64,000 nucleotides of DNA from Umezawaea tangerina. Its GTDB lineage: Bacteria > Actinomycetota > Actinomycetes > Mycobacteriales > Pseudonocardiaceae. Position numbers and translations under genes: made by a program. Numbering within the stretch: position 1 is the stretch's first letter; every line of letters starts with the position of its first letter. The notes below the pieces were generated by a model. That model was not told the DNA's origin, ran no database searches, and saw only the letters and a list, made by a program, of their open reading frames with translations. The stretch is from NCBI RefSeq assembly GCF_003002815.1, contig NZ_PVTF01000012.1, positions 309,925 through 373,924 on the forward strand, written 5' to 3'. Below, piece by piece: positions 55,762 to 63,945 of this stretch.

Positions 55762-56578
55762 GCGCGGCCCGAAGCGCCCCCTGCGGGTCGACGGCGGGCT
55801 CACCCTGCGCAGCAAGCGCGGTGAGATCGCCCAGACGTGGTGGTCGCGGCGGTTCATCGAGGTGCTGGAGTCGTTCGGGATGGGCGGCAGGCTCGACCGG
55901 GGACGGGCCTACGCGCGGACCGGCCAGGTGCTCAGCATGTCGCTGTCGACCAGCATGGTGCTGGCGCTGGTCGCGGGCTCGCGGCCGAACCCCTACCGCG
56001 CGCGGATCGGCGTGAAGAAGTTCGACGACGACGAGTGGCGGCTGATCGAGCGGGCGCTGGCCGGGCAGGCCATCTTCACGGCCAAGCTGCTGGCGGGCGA
56101 GATGCCGGTCGAGGTCGAGGAGGTGTTCGCGGAGCTGGGCCTGGCGCTGTTCCCGTCGACGATGCGGGAGCTGTCGATGGACTGCACCTGCCCCGACTGG
56201 GAGGTGCCGTGCAAGCACCTGGCCGCCACCTGCTACCTGCTCGCGGAGTCGTTCGACACCGACCCGTTCGAGATCTTCGCCTGGCGCGGCCGGGAACGCG
56301 GTGAGCTGCTGGAGAACCTGCGGGCGCTGCGCGGGGCCGTACGGGAGCAGGAGCGGCGGCAGGAGGAGGTGGTGGTCGGGCTGGAGGACTGCCTGGACAC
56401 CTTCTGGGAACGGCCGACCGTCGCCGCGGTGGCCGCGGGCGACCTGGTCGCGGGGCCGCCGGACGCGGTGCTGGACCAGCTGGACCCGTTGCCGCTGGTG
56501 GTGCGCAAGCGGAACGTGGCGGACCTGCTGCGGCCCGCCTACCGGGCGATGGTCGAGGGTCCGCCCGCTCAGGGCTGA
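55754..56578 (+). CDS. SWIM zinc-finger protein, partner of the SNF2 helicase
   Basis: Predicted 274-residue protein with a SWIM zinc finger CxCx(n)CxH: CTCPDWEVPCKH (about 143-154). SWIM domains bind DNA or proteins. The N-terminal 100 residues (QTWWSRRFIEVLESFGMGGR and ARTGQVLSMSLS) match SWIM proteins that accompany bacterial SNF2 helicases. The GTG start sits inside the helicase stop region (eight-base overlap), so translation is coupled. Probably in one complex or pathway for DNA remodelling. Confidence 0.9.
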   Translation: MVERGPKRPLRVDGGLTLRSKRGEIAQTWWSRRFIEVLESFGMGGRLDRGRAYARTGQVLSMSLSTSMVLALVAGSRPNPYRARIGVKKFDDDEWRLIERALAGQAIFTAKLLAGEMPVEVEEVFAELGLALFPSTMRELSMDCTCPDWEVPCKHLAATCYLLAESFDTDPFEIFAWRGRERGELLENLRALRGAVREQERRQEEVVVGLEDCLDTFWERPTVAAVAAGDLVAGPPDAVLDQLDPLPLVVRKRNVADLLRPAYRAMVEGPPAQG

Positions 56579-56699
56579 TCCGACTGGTCGCGCACCGTGC
56601 CGACGCGGATGTCGCCGGGGCGCATCTCGCTGCCCGCGCAGGTGGGCGGCCCGGTGCGCTCGTCGGAGTCGTGGTCGCGACTGGGCCGACCAACTATGT

Positions 56700-56711
56700 T
56701 ACCGACTGGTA
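56700..56711. promoter_or_regulatory. Candidate TetR-type operator upstream of acyl-CoA dehydrogenase
   Basis: TACC-GACT-GGTA is a perfect interrupted palindrome 39 bases before the GTG at 56751. TACC/GGTA sites are a common form for TetR regulators of fatty-acid genes in actinobacteria. It resembles the site upstream of the acyl-CoA reductase operon. Confidence 0.45.
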
Positions 56712-56750
56712 GCGTGCCGCTGAGCGGACATGACCCGAAGGGAGCCAACG

Positions 56751-58538
56751 GTGGCGGACTCGCTGTTCGACCCCAACAGCTACGACCCCCAGCACCTCGA
56801 CGAGGAGAGCAGGCGGTTGTTGCGGGCGACGATCGACTGGTTCGAGAACCGGGGGAAGCGGCAGCTGACCAAGGACGACCAGGAGCGGGTCTGGTACACC
56901 GAGTTCCTCGACTTCGTGAAGCGCGAGAAGCTGTTCGCGAAGTTCCAGACGCCCGCTGCGGACGCCGACGGCGACCCGGACAAGCGCTGGGACGCCGCGC
57001 GCAACGCCGCGCTGAGCGAGGTGCTGGGCTTCTACGGCCTGCAGTACTGGTACGCCTGGCAGGTCACGATCCTGGGCCTCGGCCCGATCTGGATGAGCGG
57101 CAACGCCACCGCCCGCAAGCGCGCGGCCGACCTCCTCGACGGCGGCGCGGTGTTCGCGTTCGGTCTGTCGGAGAAGGAGCACGGCGCGGACGTCTACTCC
57201 ACGGACATGATCCTCACGCCCGCAGGCGATGGGACGTTCAGGGCGAACGGCGGCAAGTACTACATCGGCAACGGCAACGTGGCCGGGATGGTGTCGGTCT
57301 TCGGCCGCCGCGCGGACGTCGAGGGCGCCGACGGGTACGTGTTCTTCGCCGTCGACAGCCAGGACGAGCACTTCCACCTGGTCCAGAACGTCGTCGACTC
57401 GCAGATGTTCGTCAGCGAGTTCCGCCTGGAGGACTACCCGATCGGCGCGGACGACCTGCTGCACAGCGGCGCGGAGGCGTTCAGCGCGGCGCTGAACACG
57501 GTCAACGTCGGCAAGTTCAACCTGTGCACGGCGTCGATCGGCATCAGCGAGCACGCCTTCTACGAGGCGATCACGCACGCGCACAACCGGATCCTCTACG
57601 GCAACCCGGTCACCGACTTCCCGCACGTGCGGCAGGCCTTCGTCGACGCGTACGCCCGGCTGGTCGCGATGAAGCTGTTCGCGGACCGCTCGGTCGACTA
57701 CTTCCGCTCCGCCTCCCCCGAGGACCGCCGCTACCTGCTGTTCAACCCCATCACCAAGATGAAGGTGACCAGCGAGGGCGAGCAGGTGATCGACCTGCTG
57801 TGGGACGTGATCGCGGCCAAGGGGTTCGAGAAGGACACCTACTTCGCCCGCGCCGCCCGCGACATCCGCGCGCTGCCCAAGCTCGAGGGCACCGTGCACG
57901 TGAACCTGGCGCTGGTGCTCAAGTTCATGCCGAACTACCTGTTCAACCCGACCGAGTACGACGCGGTGCCGACCCGGCACGACCCGGCCGACGACGAGTT
58001 CTTCTTCCGCCAGGGCCCGGCCCGCGGTCTGGGGCAGATCCGGTTCACCGACTGGGAGGTGCCCTACCGCGCGTTCGCGGACGTGCCGAACGTCGCGCGC
58101 TTCCACGAGCAGGCGGCGGCGTTGAAGACGCTGCTCACCACGGCCGCGCCGGACGCCGACCAGCAGAAGGACCTGGACTTCCTGCTGAACCTCGGCCACC
58201 TGTTCACGCTCGTCGTCTACGGCCAACTGGTCCTGGAGCAGGCCGAGCTGGCGGGTCTCGGCGGTGACCTGCGGGACACCCGCGCCCAGTCGGGCGAGGC
58301 GTCCGGGAAGGGTGTCGGGCACCCCGCCCTCCGCGACGTGCTCGACCAGGTCTTCGACGTCCTGGTCCGCGACTTCTCCGGCTACGCGGTCGCCCTGCAC
58401 GGCAAGGCCTCCTCCACCGACGCCCAGCAGGCGTGGGCGTTGGGCCAGGTCCGCAAGCCGGTCGTCGACGAGGCCAGGTTCGGCCGCGTCTGGGAGCAGG
58501 TCAAGGCGCTGTCCGGCGCCTACGAGATGCGGCCCTAG
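56751..58538 (+). CDS. Acyl-CoA dehydrogenase (FadE-like)
   Basis: Predicted 595-residue FAD enzyme introducing the alpha-beta double bond in acyl-CoA during beta-oxidation. Recognisable parts are FAFGLSEKEHGADVYSTDM, ANGGKYYIGNGNVAGMVSVFGR, the mid-domain FRLEDYPIGADDLL, and the C-terminal helical domain with KGFEKDTYFARAARDIRALPKLEGT. At about 600 residues it belongs to the longer FadE class and has a C-terminal extension. GTG at 56751 is chosen because AAGGGAG precedes it; an in-frame ATG at 56730 would add seven residues. Its gene converges on the asparaginase gene with a four-base overlap. Confidence 0.9.
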   Translation: MADSLFDPNSYDPQHLDEESRRLLRATIDWFENRGKRQLTKDDQERVWYTEFLDFVKREKLFAKFQTPAADADGDPDKRWDAARNAALSEVLGFYGLQYWYAWQVTILGLGPIWMSGNATARKRAADLLDGGAVFAFGLSEKEHGADVYSTDMILTPAGDGTFRANGGKYYIGNGNVAGMVSVFGRRADVEGADGYVFFAVDSQDEHFHLVQNVVDSQMFVSEFRLEDYPIGADDLLHSGAEAFSAALNTVNVGKFNLCTASIGISEHAFYEAITHAHNRILYGNPVTDFPHVRQAFVDAYARLVAMKLFADRSVDYFRSASPEDRRYLLFNPITKMKVTSEGEQVIDLLWDVIAAKGFEKDTYFARAARDIRALPKLEGTVHVNLALVLKFMPNYLFNPTEYDAVPTRHDPADDEFFFRQGPARGLGQIRFTDWEVPYRAFADVPNVARFHEQAAALKTLLTTAAPDADQQKDLDFLLNLGHLFTLVVYGQLVLEQAELAGLGGDLRDTRAQSGEASGKGVGHPALRDVLDQVFDVLVRDFSGYAVALHGKASSTDAQQAWALGQVRKPVVDEARFGRVWEQVKALSGAYEMRP

Positions 58539-59449
58539 ACCGGCACGATCCGCCCCACCTCACGGCCGCCGCCGAGCACCGGGACGCTCAGGTGCGCGGC
58601 GGCCGCCGTGACGTCGAACCCCAGTGACCGCAAGGCCGCCAGTCCGATCGCGGTGGTCGCGCGCAGGCCGCCGTCGATCACCTTCACCGCCACCGCGTGC
58701 CCCTCGGCGGTCGCCAGCACCAGCACGCCCTCCGCGCCGCCCTTGGCCACCACGCCGGGCAGCAGCCGCATGACCTCGGTGTTCACGTGCCCCGGCCCGC
58801 CGACGAACTCCGGGTGCGCCCGCATCGCGTCGGCCACCGGCGTGTGCACCAACCCCCGCACGGCGCGCGCCAGCCCCACCAACGACACCGCGAACAGCGG
58901 CGCGCCGCACCCGTCGACCGCGGTGTGCGTGGACCGCTCCCCCGCCAACGCCTCCAGCCCGGCCCGCACCAGCACCTGGAACGGGTGCTCGGGGTCGAGG
59001 TAGTCGTCCACCGACCAGCCCGACGCCACGCAGCCCGCGAGCATCCCGGCGTGCTTGCCGGAGCAGTTCATCCGGATCCGCGAGGGCTTCTCCCCCGCCC
59101 TGATCAGGTCGTCGCGGGTCGGCTCGTCCTCCGGCCACGACTCGACGCACCGCAGCGCGTCCGGCGTGAGCCCGGCGTCGGCGAGCACCCGCGAGACCAC
59201 CTCCACGTGCCGGTCGAGCCCGGTGTGGCTGCCCGCGGCGACAGCCAGCGCGGGCCCCTCCAACGGCGCTCCCGCGGCCAGGCACGCCAAGGCCTGGAAC
59301 GGTTTCGCCGTCGAGCGGGGCAGCACCGGGTCGTCGACCGGGCCCCGGCGGAGCGCGACGGCTCCGGACGGGTCGAGGCCGACGACGCTGCCGAAGTGCC
59401 TGCTCTCGACGAAACCGGACCTCGTCACCTCAGCGAGCGGATCGTGCAC
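58535..59449 (-). CDS. L-asparaginase (AnsA-like, PF06089 family)
   Basis: Predicted 304-residue asparaginase of the Rhizobium etli-type/PF06089 family, which hydrolyses L-asparagine to aspartate and ammonia. The active-site motif appears as RMNCSGKHAGMLAGC, and the conserved PRSTAKPFQALA and VDGCGAPLFAVSL are present. The start overlaps the end of the upstream permease gene by 20 bases, so it belongs to the amino-acid transport operon. It would process imported asparagine and possibly provide aspartate and glutamate family metabolites. Confidence 0.9.
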   Translation of the reverse strand: MHDPLAEVTRSGFVESRHFGSVVGLDPSGAVALRRGPVDDPVLPRSTAKPFQALACLAAGAPLEGPALAVAAGSHTGLDRHVEVVSRVLADAGLTPDALRCVESWPEDEPTRDDLIRAGEKPSRIRMNCSGKHAGMLAGCVASGWSVDDYLDPEHPFQVLVRAGLEALAGERSTHTAVDGCGAPLFAVSLVGLARAVRGLVHTPVADAMRAHPEFVGGPGHVNTEVMRLLPGVVAKGGAEGVLVLATAEGHAVAVKVIDGGLRATTAIGLAALRSLGFDVTAAAAHLSVPVLGGGREVGRIVPV

Positions 59450-60209
59450 TGCGGGCCTCCAGGTACCGGGCGAGCTTGGACAGCGACGCGTTCACCACGA
59501 GGTACACCAGCGCCACCACGAGGAACGTCTGGATCAGCAGGTGGTTGAAGTTCGCCAGCACCCGGCCGCTCTGCAACAGCTCCAGGTAGCTCACCACGTA
59601 CCCCAGCGCGGTGTCCTTGAGCAGGCCCACGGTCTGGCTCACCAGCGACGGCAGGACGTTGCGGACCGCCTGCGGCAGCACGACCAGCCGCATGTTCTGC
59701 GCGTGCGTCAGCCCGAGCGACGCCCCGGCCTCGCCCTGCCCCCGGTCCACCGCGAGCACCCCCGCCCGGAAGATCTCGGCGAACTGGGCGGCGTGCGAGA
59801 ACGCCAGCGGCAGCACCAGCTTCCAGAACAGCGGCAGGTCCAGCCCGTAAGCCGGCAGCACGAACAGCACCACGTAGATCAGCAGCAGCACCGGGATCGT
59901 GCGCATCACCTCGACGTACGCCCGGAACGGCCAGGGGAACGCCGACATCCGGCCGAACGCGAGCCCCAGCCCGGCGACCGACGCCAGCGCGAACACGGCC
60001 GCCGCGGCCAGGACCGTGGCCCACAGCCCGGTGAGCAGGTACCGCCACACCGGCCAGGTCAGGAACGGCCGCCACTTCGCGAGCTCCAGCTGGCCCGCCG
60101 CGTCGAACCGGCGGACGGCCACGACGACCAGCGCCAGCACCACCAGCACGGAGACGGCGGTCGCGACCCGGCTCCGACGACGGCCGCGCGGCCCCGGCGG
60201 GTCGAACAT
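59430..60209 (-). CDS. Polar amino-acid ABC transporter permease 2
   Basis: Predicted 259-residue HisM/GluD-type permease. It has about five membrane helices and the cytoplasmic EAA-loop QGQGEAGASLGLTHAQNMRLVVLPQAVRNVLP that contacts the ATPase. ATG at 60209 overlaps the preceding permease stop by one base (TGATG); a GTG one codon upstream is also possible. It works with permease 1 and the binding protein. Confidence 0.92.
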   Translation of the reverse strand: MFDPPGPRGRRRSRVATAVSVLVVLALVVVAVRRFDAAGQLELAKWRPFLTWPVWRYLLTGLWATVLAAAAVFALASVAGLGLAFGRMSAFPWPFRAYVEVMRTIPVLLLIYVVLFVLPAYGLDLPLFWKLVLPLAFSHAAQFAEIFRAGVLAVDRGQGEAGASLGLTHAQNMRLVVLPQAVRNVLPSLVSQTVGLLKDTALGYVVSYLELLQSGRVLANFNHLLIQTFLVVALVYLVVNASLSKLARYLEARSARSAR

Positions 60210-60835
60210 CACGTGGCCAGCCTCCGCTCCAGCAGCCCGGCCAGACCGCCGATGCCCGCCGCGAGCAGCGCGTAGCAGAGGCCCGCGCCGACGAAGATGG
60301 GGATGGGCAGCGCCTCCACGAGGTTCACCCGGTTCGCCGACGCGGTCAGCTCGACCACCCCCGCCACGGCGGCCAGCGACGTGTTCATGGTCAGCGCGAT
60401 CCCGATGTTCCCCAACGGCTGCACGACCCGCCGCGCCGCCTGCGGCACGACGACGTGCCGCAGCGTCTGCCCGAACGTCAGCCCGAGCGCGCGGGCGGCC
60501 TCGCCTTGCCCTTGGGCGACGGTGTTGACACCGGACCGCAGGGCCTCGGCGACGTAGGCGGCCTCGTACAGGGAGATCACCACGACGGCCGTGGTGAACA
60601 GCGGGAACCGGACGCCGACCTCGGGCAGCCCGAACACGAACAGCACCAGCCACACCAGCAGCGGGATGTTCTGGAACGTCTCCACGTACCCGGTGCCGAC
60701 CGCGCGCAGCACCCCCAGCGGCCCGATCCGCAGCACGACCACGACCAGGCCGAGCGCGAACGCGCCGGTGAACGACAGCGCCACGAGCGCGAGCGTCGTC
60801 AGGAAGCCGTCGACGAGCGCCGGGAGGTGGCTCAC
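60209..60835 (-). CDS. Polar amino-acid ABC transporter permease 1
   Basis: Predicted 208-residue HisQ/GluC-type permease with about five membrane helices and the EAA-loop AQGQGEAARALGLTFGQTLRHVVVPQAARRVV. GTG at 60835 overlaps the binding-protein stop codon (GTGA). It forms a heterodimeric channel with permease 2. Confidence 0.92.
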   Translation of the reverse strand: MSHLPALVDGFLTTLALVALSFTGAFALGLVVVVLRIGPLGVLRAVGTGYVETFQNIPLLVWLVLFVFGLPEVGVRFPLFTTAVVVISLYEAAYVAEALRSGVNTVAQGQGEAARALGLTFGQTLRHVVVPQAARRVVQPLGNIGIALTMNTSLAAVAGVVELTASANRVNLVEALPIPIFVGAGLCYALLAAGIGGLAGLLERRLAT

Positions 60836-61731
60836 GAGCCCTGTGCGGAGCCGATCACCGGCGGGGCCGGCGGGTCGCCCGCCACCACGGTGCCGATGGA
60901 GCCGCGCCACACGTCCTGCCACAGCCCGGACTTCTGGATCTCGCGCAGCCAGTCGTTCACGAACTGCTTGAACTGGTCGTCGCCGTGCTTGAGGCCGATG
61001 CCGTAGGGATCGGTGGTGAACGGCTCGCCGACCAGCTGGAGGTCCTTGTCCTGGGCCGCGTCGGCGATCAGCAGCGCCTGGTCCTGCACGTACGCCTCGC
61101 CGCGTCCCTGCCGCAGCGCGGTCAGGCACTCCGGGTCGGACCCGAACTCGACGATCTCGGCGGTCGGCGCCGCGGCCTTGACCGCGGCGATCGACGGGGT
61201 GTTCGCGCCCGCGATCACCTTGTGCCCGGCCAGGTCGGCGGGCTTCGCGATGCCGCCCGTGCCGCGCCGGACGGCGATGGCCTGCCCGGACGAGTAGTAC
61301 GGCCCGGCGAACGCGACGCGTTCCGCGCGCTGCGGGGTGATCGTGTAGGTCTGCAGGACCACGTCCACGGTCCCGTTGGCCAGCAGCGGCTCGCGGGTCT
61401 CGGAGGTCGCGGTGACGAGCCTGGTCTTCGGCTCGCCGAGGATGTACTTGGCGAGCAGCTTGCCCAGGTCGGCGTCGAAGCCGGTCAGCCGACCGGTGCC
61501 GGGGTCCTGCTGGGACAGCAGCGGGGCGTCGAGCGAGCCGCCGACCAGCAGCTCACCGCGTTGTCTGATGCGGGCCATCGTCGACCCGGCGGGCAGGTCC
61601 GCCGCGACCGGCGCCTTGGCCACGAGCGCGTCGATCCCGGACGTCGGGGCAGTGCCGGGCACCGAGGACTCGCCACCGGAACACCCGGCGACCACGAGCA
61701 GGACCACCACCGACAACGTTGTCCAACGCAT
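60832..61731 (-). CDS. Glutamate-type ABC transporter substrate-binding lipoprotein
   Basis: Predicted 299-residue extracellular lipoprotein with lipobox VVAGC and an SBP_bac_3 fold. It has the hinge-type motifs RGELLVGGSLDAPLLSQQDP, GFDADLGKLLAKYILG, TYTITPQRAERVAFAGPYY and a C-terminal DQFKQFVNDWLREIQKSGLW. Typical substrates are glutamate, glutamine or asparagine. It heads the four-gene operon with two permeases and asparaginase. An ATP-binding subunit gene is missing from the operon. Confidence 0.93.
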   Translation of the reverse strand: MRWTTLSVVVLLVVAGCSGGESSVPGTAPTSGIDALVAKAPVAADLPAGSTMARIRQRGELLVGGSLDAPLLSQQDPGTGRLTGFDADLGKLLAKYILGEPKTRLVTATSETREPLLANGTVDVVLQTYTITPQRAERVAFAGPYYSSGQAIAVRRGTGGIAKPADLAGHKVIAGANTPSIAAVKAAAPTAEIVEFGSDPECLTALRQGRGEAYVQDQALLIADAAQDKDLQLVGEPFTTDPYGIGLKHGDDQFKQFVNDWLREIQKSGLWQDVWRGSIGTVVAGDPPAPPVIGSAQGS

Positions 61732-61740
61732 GAAACCCGA

Positions 61741-61769
61741 GGCTAACGGTCCTGGTCGAACAAGGTCAA
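61741..61769 (-). promoter_or_regulatory. Promoter of the amino-acid transport operon
   Basis: On the minus strand, TTGACC (61769-61764) and TTAGCC (61746-61741) are separated by 17 bases, and the -10 ends nine bases before the ATG at 61731. The -35 overlaps the 3' end of the sortase gene. Confidence 0.6.
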
Positions 61770-62296
61770 CGGGCGAGCACGGCCTCGACGATCACGTTCT
61801 CCCGGTAGCTGCTCACCGTGTGGTCGAACGTGCCGCCGCAGGTCACCAGGCGCAGCTCGGACACCGGGGTCGGGCCGTACACGGCGTCGGTGGGGAACGC
61901 CGACTTCTCCACGGCGTAGGTCCGGTCGACCACGAACTTGACGGCGCTGCCGTCCTCGCGGTCCACGAACACCTGGTCCCCCGGCTTGAGGTCGGCCAGC
62001 CGGTAGAACACGCCGGGCCCGGTCTTCGAGTCGACGTGCCCCGCGATGACCGCCGGGCCCGCGTCGCCGGGCGCCACGCCGTCGGAGTACCAGCCGAGCA
62101 CGTCCGCCCGGTCCGGCGGCACGAGCACGCCGGTCTTGTGGTCGACGGCCGTGCGGGTGACCACGGTGTCGACCGCGATCGAGGGGATGCGCACGGACAC
62201 CGGACTGGGCGCGGTGGGCTCGTCGCCCGCGGGCTTCACGACGTAGGCGAACAGCACCAGGGCGCCGACCGCGACGGCGACCTTGCCCTTGTTCAC
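61766..62296 (-). CDS. Class E/F-type sortase
   Basis: Predicted 176-residue membrane-anchored transpeptidase. An N-terminal helix (VAVAVGALVLFAYVV) precedes a sortase beta-barrel with catalytic His in AGHVDS (about 91-96), Cys in LVTCGG (about 153), and a downstream Arg in SSYRENV. It anchors secreted proteins to peptidoglycan. The GTG at 62296 overlaps the stop of the DUF4397 gene (GTGA), so the exported DUF4397 protein may be its substrate or partner, although its C-terminus is not a classic LPXTG. Confidence 0.88.
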   Translation of the reverse strand: MNKGKVAVAVGALVLFAYVVKPAGDEPTAPSPVSVRIPSIAVDTVVTRTAVDHKTGVLVPPDRADVLGWYSDGVAPGDAGPAVIAGHVDSKTGPGVFYRLADLKPGDQVFVDREDGSAVKFVVDRTYAVEKSAFPTDAVYGPTPVSELRLVTCGGTFDHTVSSYRENVIVEAVLAR

Positions 62297-63099
62297 GACG
62301 CCGTCCGATCCCGCCGGGACCACAGGACGCAGGCGCACACCAGCACCGCGGCGAACGGCACGACCGGCCACGAGGTGCCGCCGGGCCCGTCGGCCGTGCC
62401 GCCGAACCCGGTCTCCAGGGCGCCGCCCGGCACGACCTCCGACGACTTCGCGTCGGCCCTGATCGACGCGGTCACCTTGCCGTCGAGCTCCAGCACCACC
62501 ACGGTGTACACCCCGCTGGCCTCCAGGTTCGCCACCAGCGTCACCGGGCTCGCCCCGCGCGGCGTCACCTGCAACGAGGACGAACCGGGGTCCACGAGCG
62601 CGTACAGCGTCGGTTCGGCGAACACGGCCTGCTGGATGAGCAGCGAGCCGTCGCGGACCAGGTCGGCGGAGGTGGAGCCGGGCGCGGCGTTGATCATCCG
62701 CAGCCGGGCCTTGCCCGCCTGCGGCAGCGTGACGTCGTCGTCCAGCACCTTCAGCGACAGCTTGTCGGTGGTGCCCAGGCCGGCGACGGTGTACGCGCGG
62801 CCCTGGGTGGCGTGGACGGTCGTGGAGAGCAGCGGCTTGGACTCCGGGTCGGCGCCCAGCGGACGCCACTCGACGGTGTAGTCACCGGCCTCGACCCGCC
62901 GGTAGTCCAGCAGGTCGCCGTAGTCCACGCCCTTGGTGAGGACCGACGTGCCGCCCGCCTTCGGGGTGAGCAGGATGTCGACGCCCGACGTTCCGGGGGC
63001 CAGGTGGGCCAGTCGGAGGTACGTACCGGTGGCCGCGTGCGCCGAAGGTGCCAGTACCAGCAGGAAGAGCAGAACCACACCAGCACGGATAGCGCGCAC
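62293..63099 (-). CDS. DUF4397 domain exported protein with C-terminal anchor
   Basis: Predicted 268-residue protein. A signal peptide (to SAHA-ATG) precedes tandem Ig-like DUF4397 units (YLRLAHLAPGTSGVDILLT and LRMINAAPGSTSADLVRDG). Near the C-terminus a Gly-rich stretch, a hydrophobic helix (WPVVPFAAVLVCACVLW) and a basic SRRDR tail resemble a sortase-sorting or transmembrane anchor. GTG start at 63099. It forms an operon with the sortase. It is probably a cell-surface adhesin-like or wall protein. Confidence 0.85.
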   Translation of the reverse strand: MRAIRAGVVLLFLLVLAPSAHAATGTYLRLAHLAPGTSGVDILLTPKAGGTSVLTKGVDYGDLLDYRRVEAGDYTVEWRPLGADPESKPLLSTTVHATQGRAYTVAGLGTTDKLSLKVLDDDVTLPQAGKARLRMINAAPGSTSADLVRDGSLLIQQAVFAEPTLYALVDPGSSSLQVTPRGASPVTLVANLEASGVYTVVVLELDGKVTASIRADAKSSEVVPGGALETGFGGTADGPGGTSWPVVPFAAVLVCACVLWSRRDRTAS

Positions 63100-63165
63100 C
63101 GCGTATCTCCCTCCGCAGGCCCGGCCCTCGACGGTACCGCGCCGGGGTACCCGTTCGGGGGCCGG

Positions 63166-63210
63166 AAAAAGCGTGAGCCGCCAACCCCCGTGGGGATTGG
63201 CGGCTCACGC
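63166..63210 (-). terminator. Rho-independent terminator of cspA
   Basis: GCGTGAGCCGCCAA (63171-63184) and TTGGCGGCTCACGC (63197-63210) form a perfect 14-bp stem with an inner CCCC/GGGG pair. On the minus strand it is followed by TTTTT (63170-63166), so it ends the cold-shock gene. Confidence 0.93.
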
Positions 63211-63244
63211 GAGTCCGAGGACTCAATGAGTCAGGAGACTCGGA

Positions 63245-63454
63245 TCAGCCGAGCGGACGGACCGACTGGGCCTGCGGACCCTTCTGACCCTGTCCGATCT
63301 CGAACTCCACGCGCTGGTTCTCTTCCAGGCTGCGGTAGCCGCTGGTCTGGATCTCCGAGTAGTGCACGAACACGTCGGCGCCACCGTTGTCCGGGGAGAT
63401 GAAGCCGAAGCCCTTCTCCGAGTTGAACCACTTCACGGTGCCTTCTACAGCCAT
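63245..63454 (-). CDS. Cold-shock protein, CspA family
   Basis: Predicted 69-residue cold-shock domain protein: [15 protein letters not shown] (RNP1-like), [15 protein letters not shown] (RNP2-like), and [18 protein letters not shown]. It binds single-stranded nucleic acids and melts RNA structure. AGGAGAAG lies about eight bases before the ATG. A strong terminator follows the stop, so the gene is monocistronic. Confidence 0.97.
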   Translation of the reverse strand: MAVEGTVKWFNSEKGFGFISPDNGGADVFVHYSEIQTSGYRSLEENQRVEFEIGQGQKGPQAQSVRPLG

Positions 63455-63726
63455 CTTGCTACTTCTCCTCTAACAGGTGCGCTGGGACCGAAGTCGCAGT
63501 TGCGGCAACTTCCGCCAGACCCGGAGGAAAGCTTCGCGCCCGCAACGTCGTTCCGCGAGCGTGGTCAAACACGAACACAGAAACTTTTTACGACCTCGGA
63601 CAGTCAACCACGCGGAACCTGCGCGCGTCGAGCCGAGATTTTTCAGCCCGCCGGGCTGCTACGCTCGGCTCAGCTGTGGTCACTCTGCGGCGACGTACCG
63701 CCGAGCCGAGCCCGAGGAGCGCCGCC

Positions 63727-63945
63727 GTGCCGGAACCCGTCCTGCTCTCCATCGCCACCGCTGTCGTCACCAAGGCCGTCGCGGGCCTCTACCAGCTGGT
63801 CAGGACGAAGCTGGCGGGCGACCCGGCGGCCATCGCCGTGCTGGAGGCGGCCGAGACCGCGGGCGCCGGTTCCCCCGAGGTGGCCGAGCTGGGCAGCGCG
63901 CTAGATGTTGTGACTAGTGAGGTTGTGAACGGCGTGTCGAGTTGA
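63727..63945 (+). CDS. Small unknown protein, possible first component of an effector-type module
   Basis: Predicted 72-residue protein: a hydrophobic helix (EPVLLSIATAVVTKAVAGLYQLV), then an Ala/Glu-rich helix (DPAAIAVLEAAETAGAGSPEVAELG). This resembles the short N-terminal module found in actinobacterial effector-associated proteins, but I cannot name a family. GAGGAG sits eight bases before the GTG, and TACGCT (63660-63665) is a plausible -10. A GTG-initiated frame with GTGGATGTG begins at 63969 and is open to the window edge, so another gene may follow. Confidence 0.5.
   Translation: MPEPVLLSIATAVVTKAVAGLYQLVRTKLAGDPAAIAVLEAAETAGAGSPEVAELGSALDVVTSEVVNGVSS

Noticed and set aside
52516..55857. 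A 1113-codon minus-strand frame opposite the second SNF2 helicase
   Set aside because: A Pro/His/Arg-rich shadow of the helicase; the plus strand has all SNF2 motifs in order.
62760..62785. TTGTCGGTG inside the DUF4397 gene
   Set aside because: No TAnnnT at the required distance; a chance match in coding sequence.
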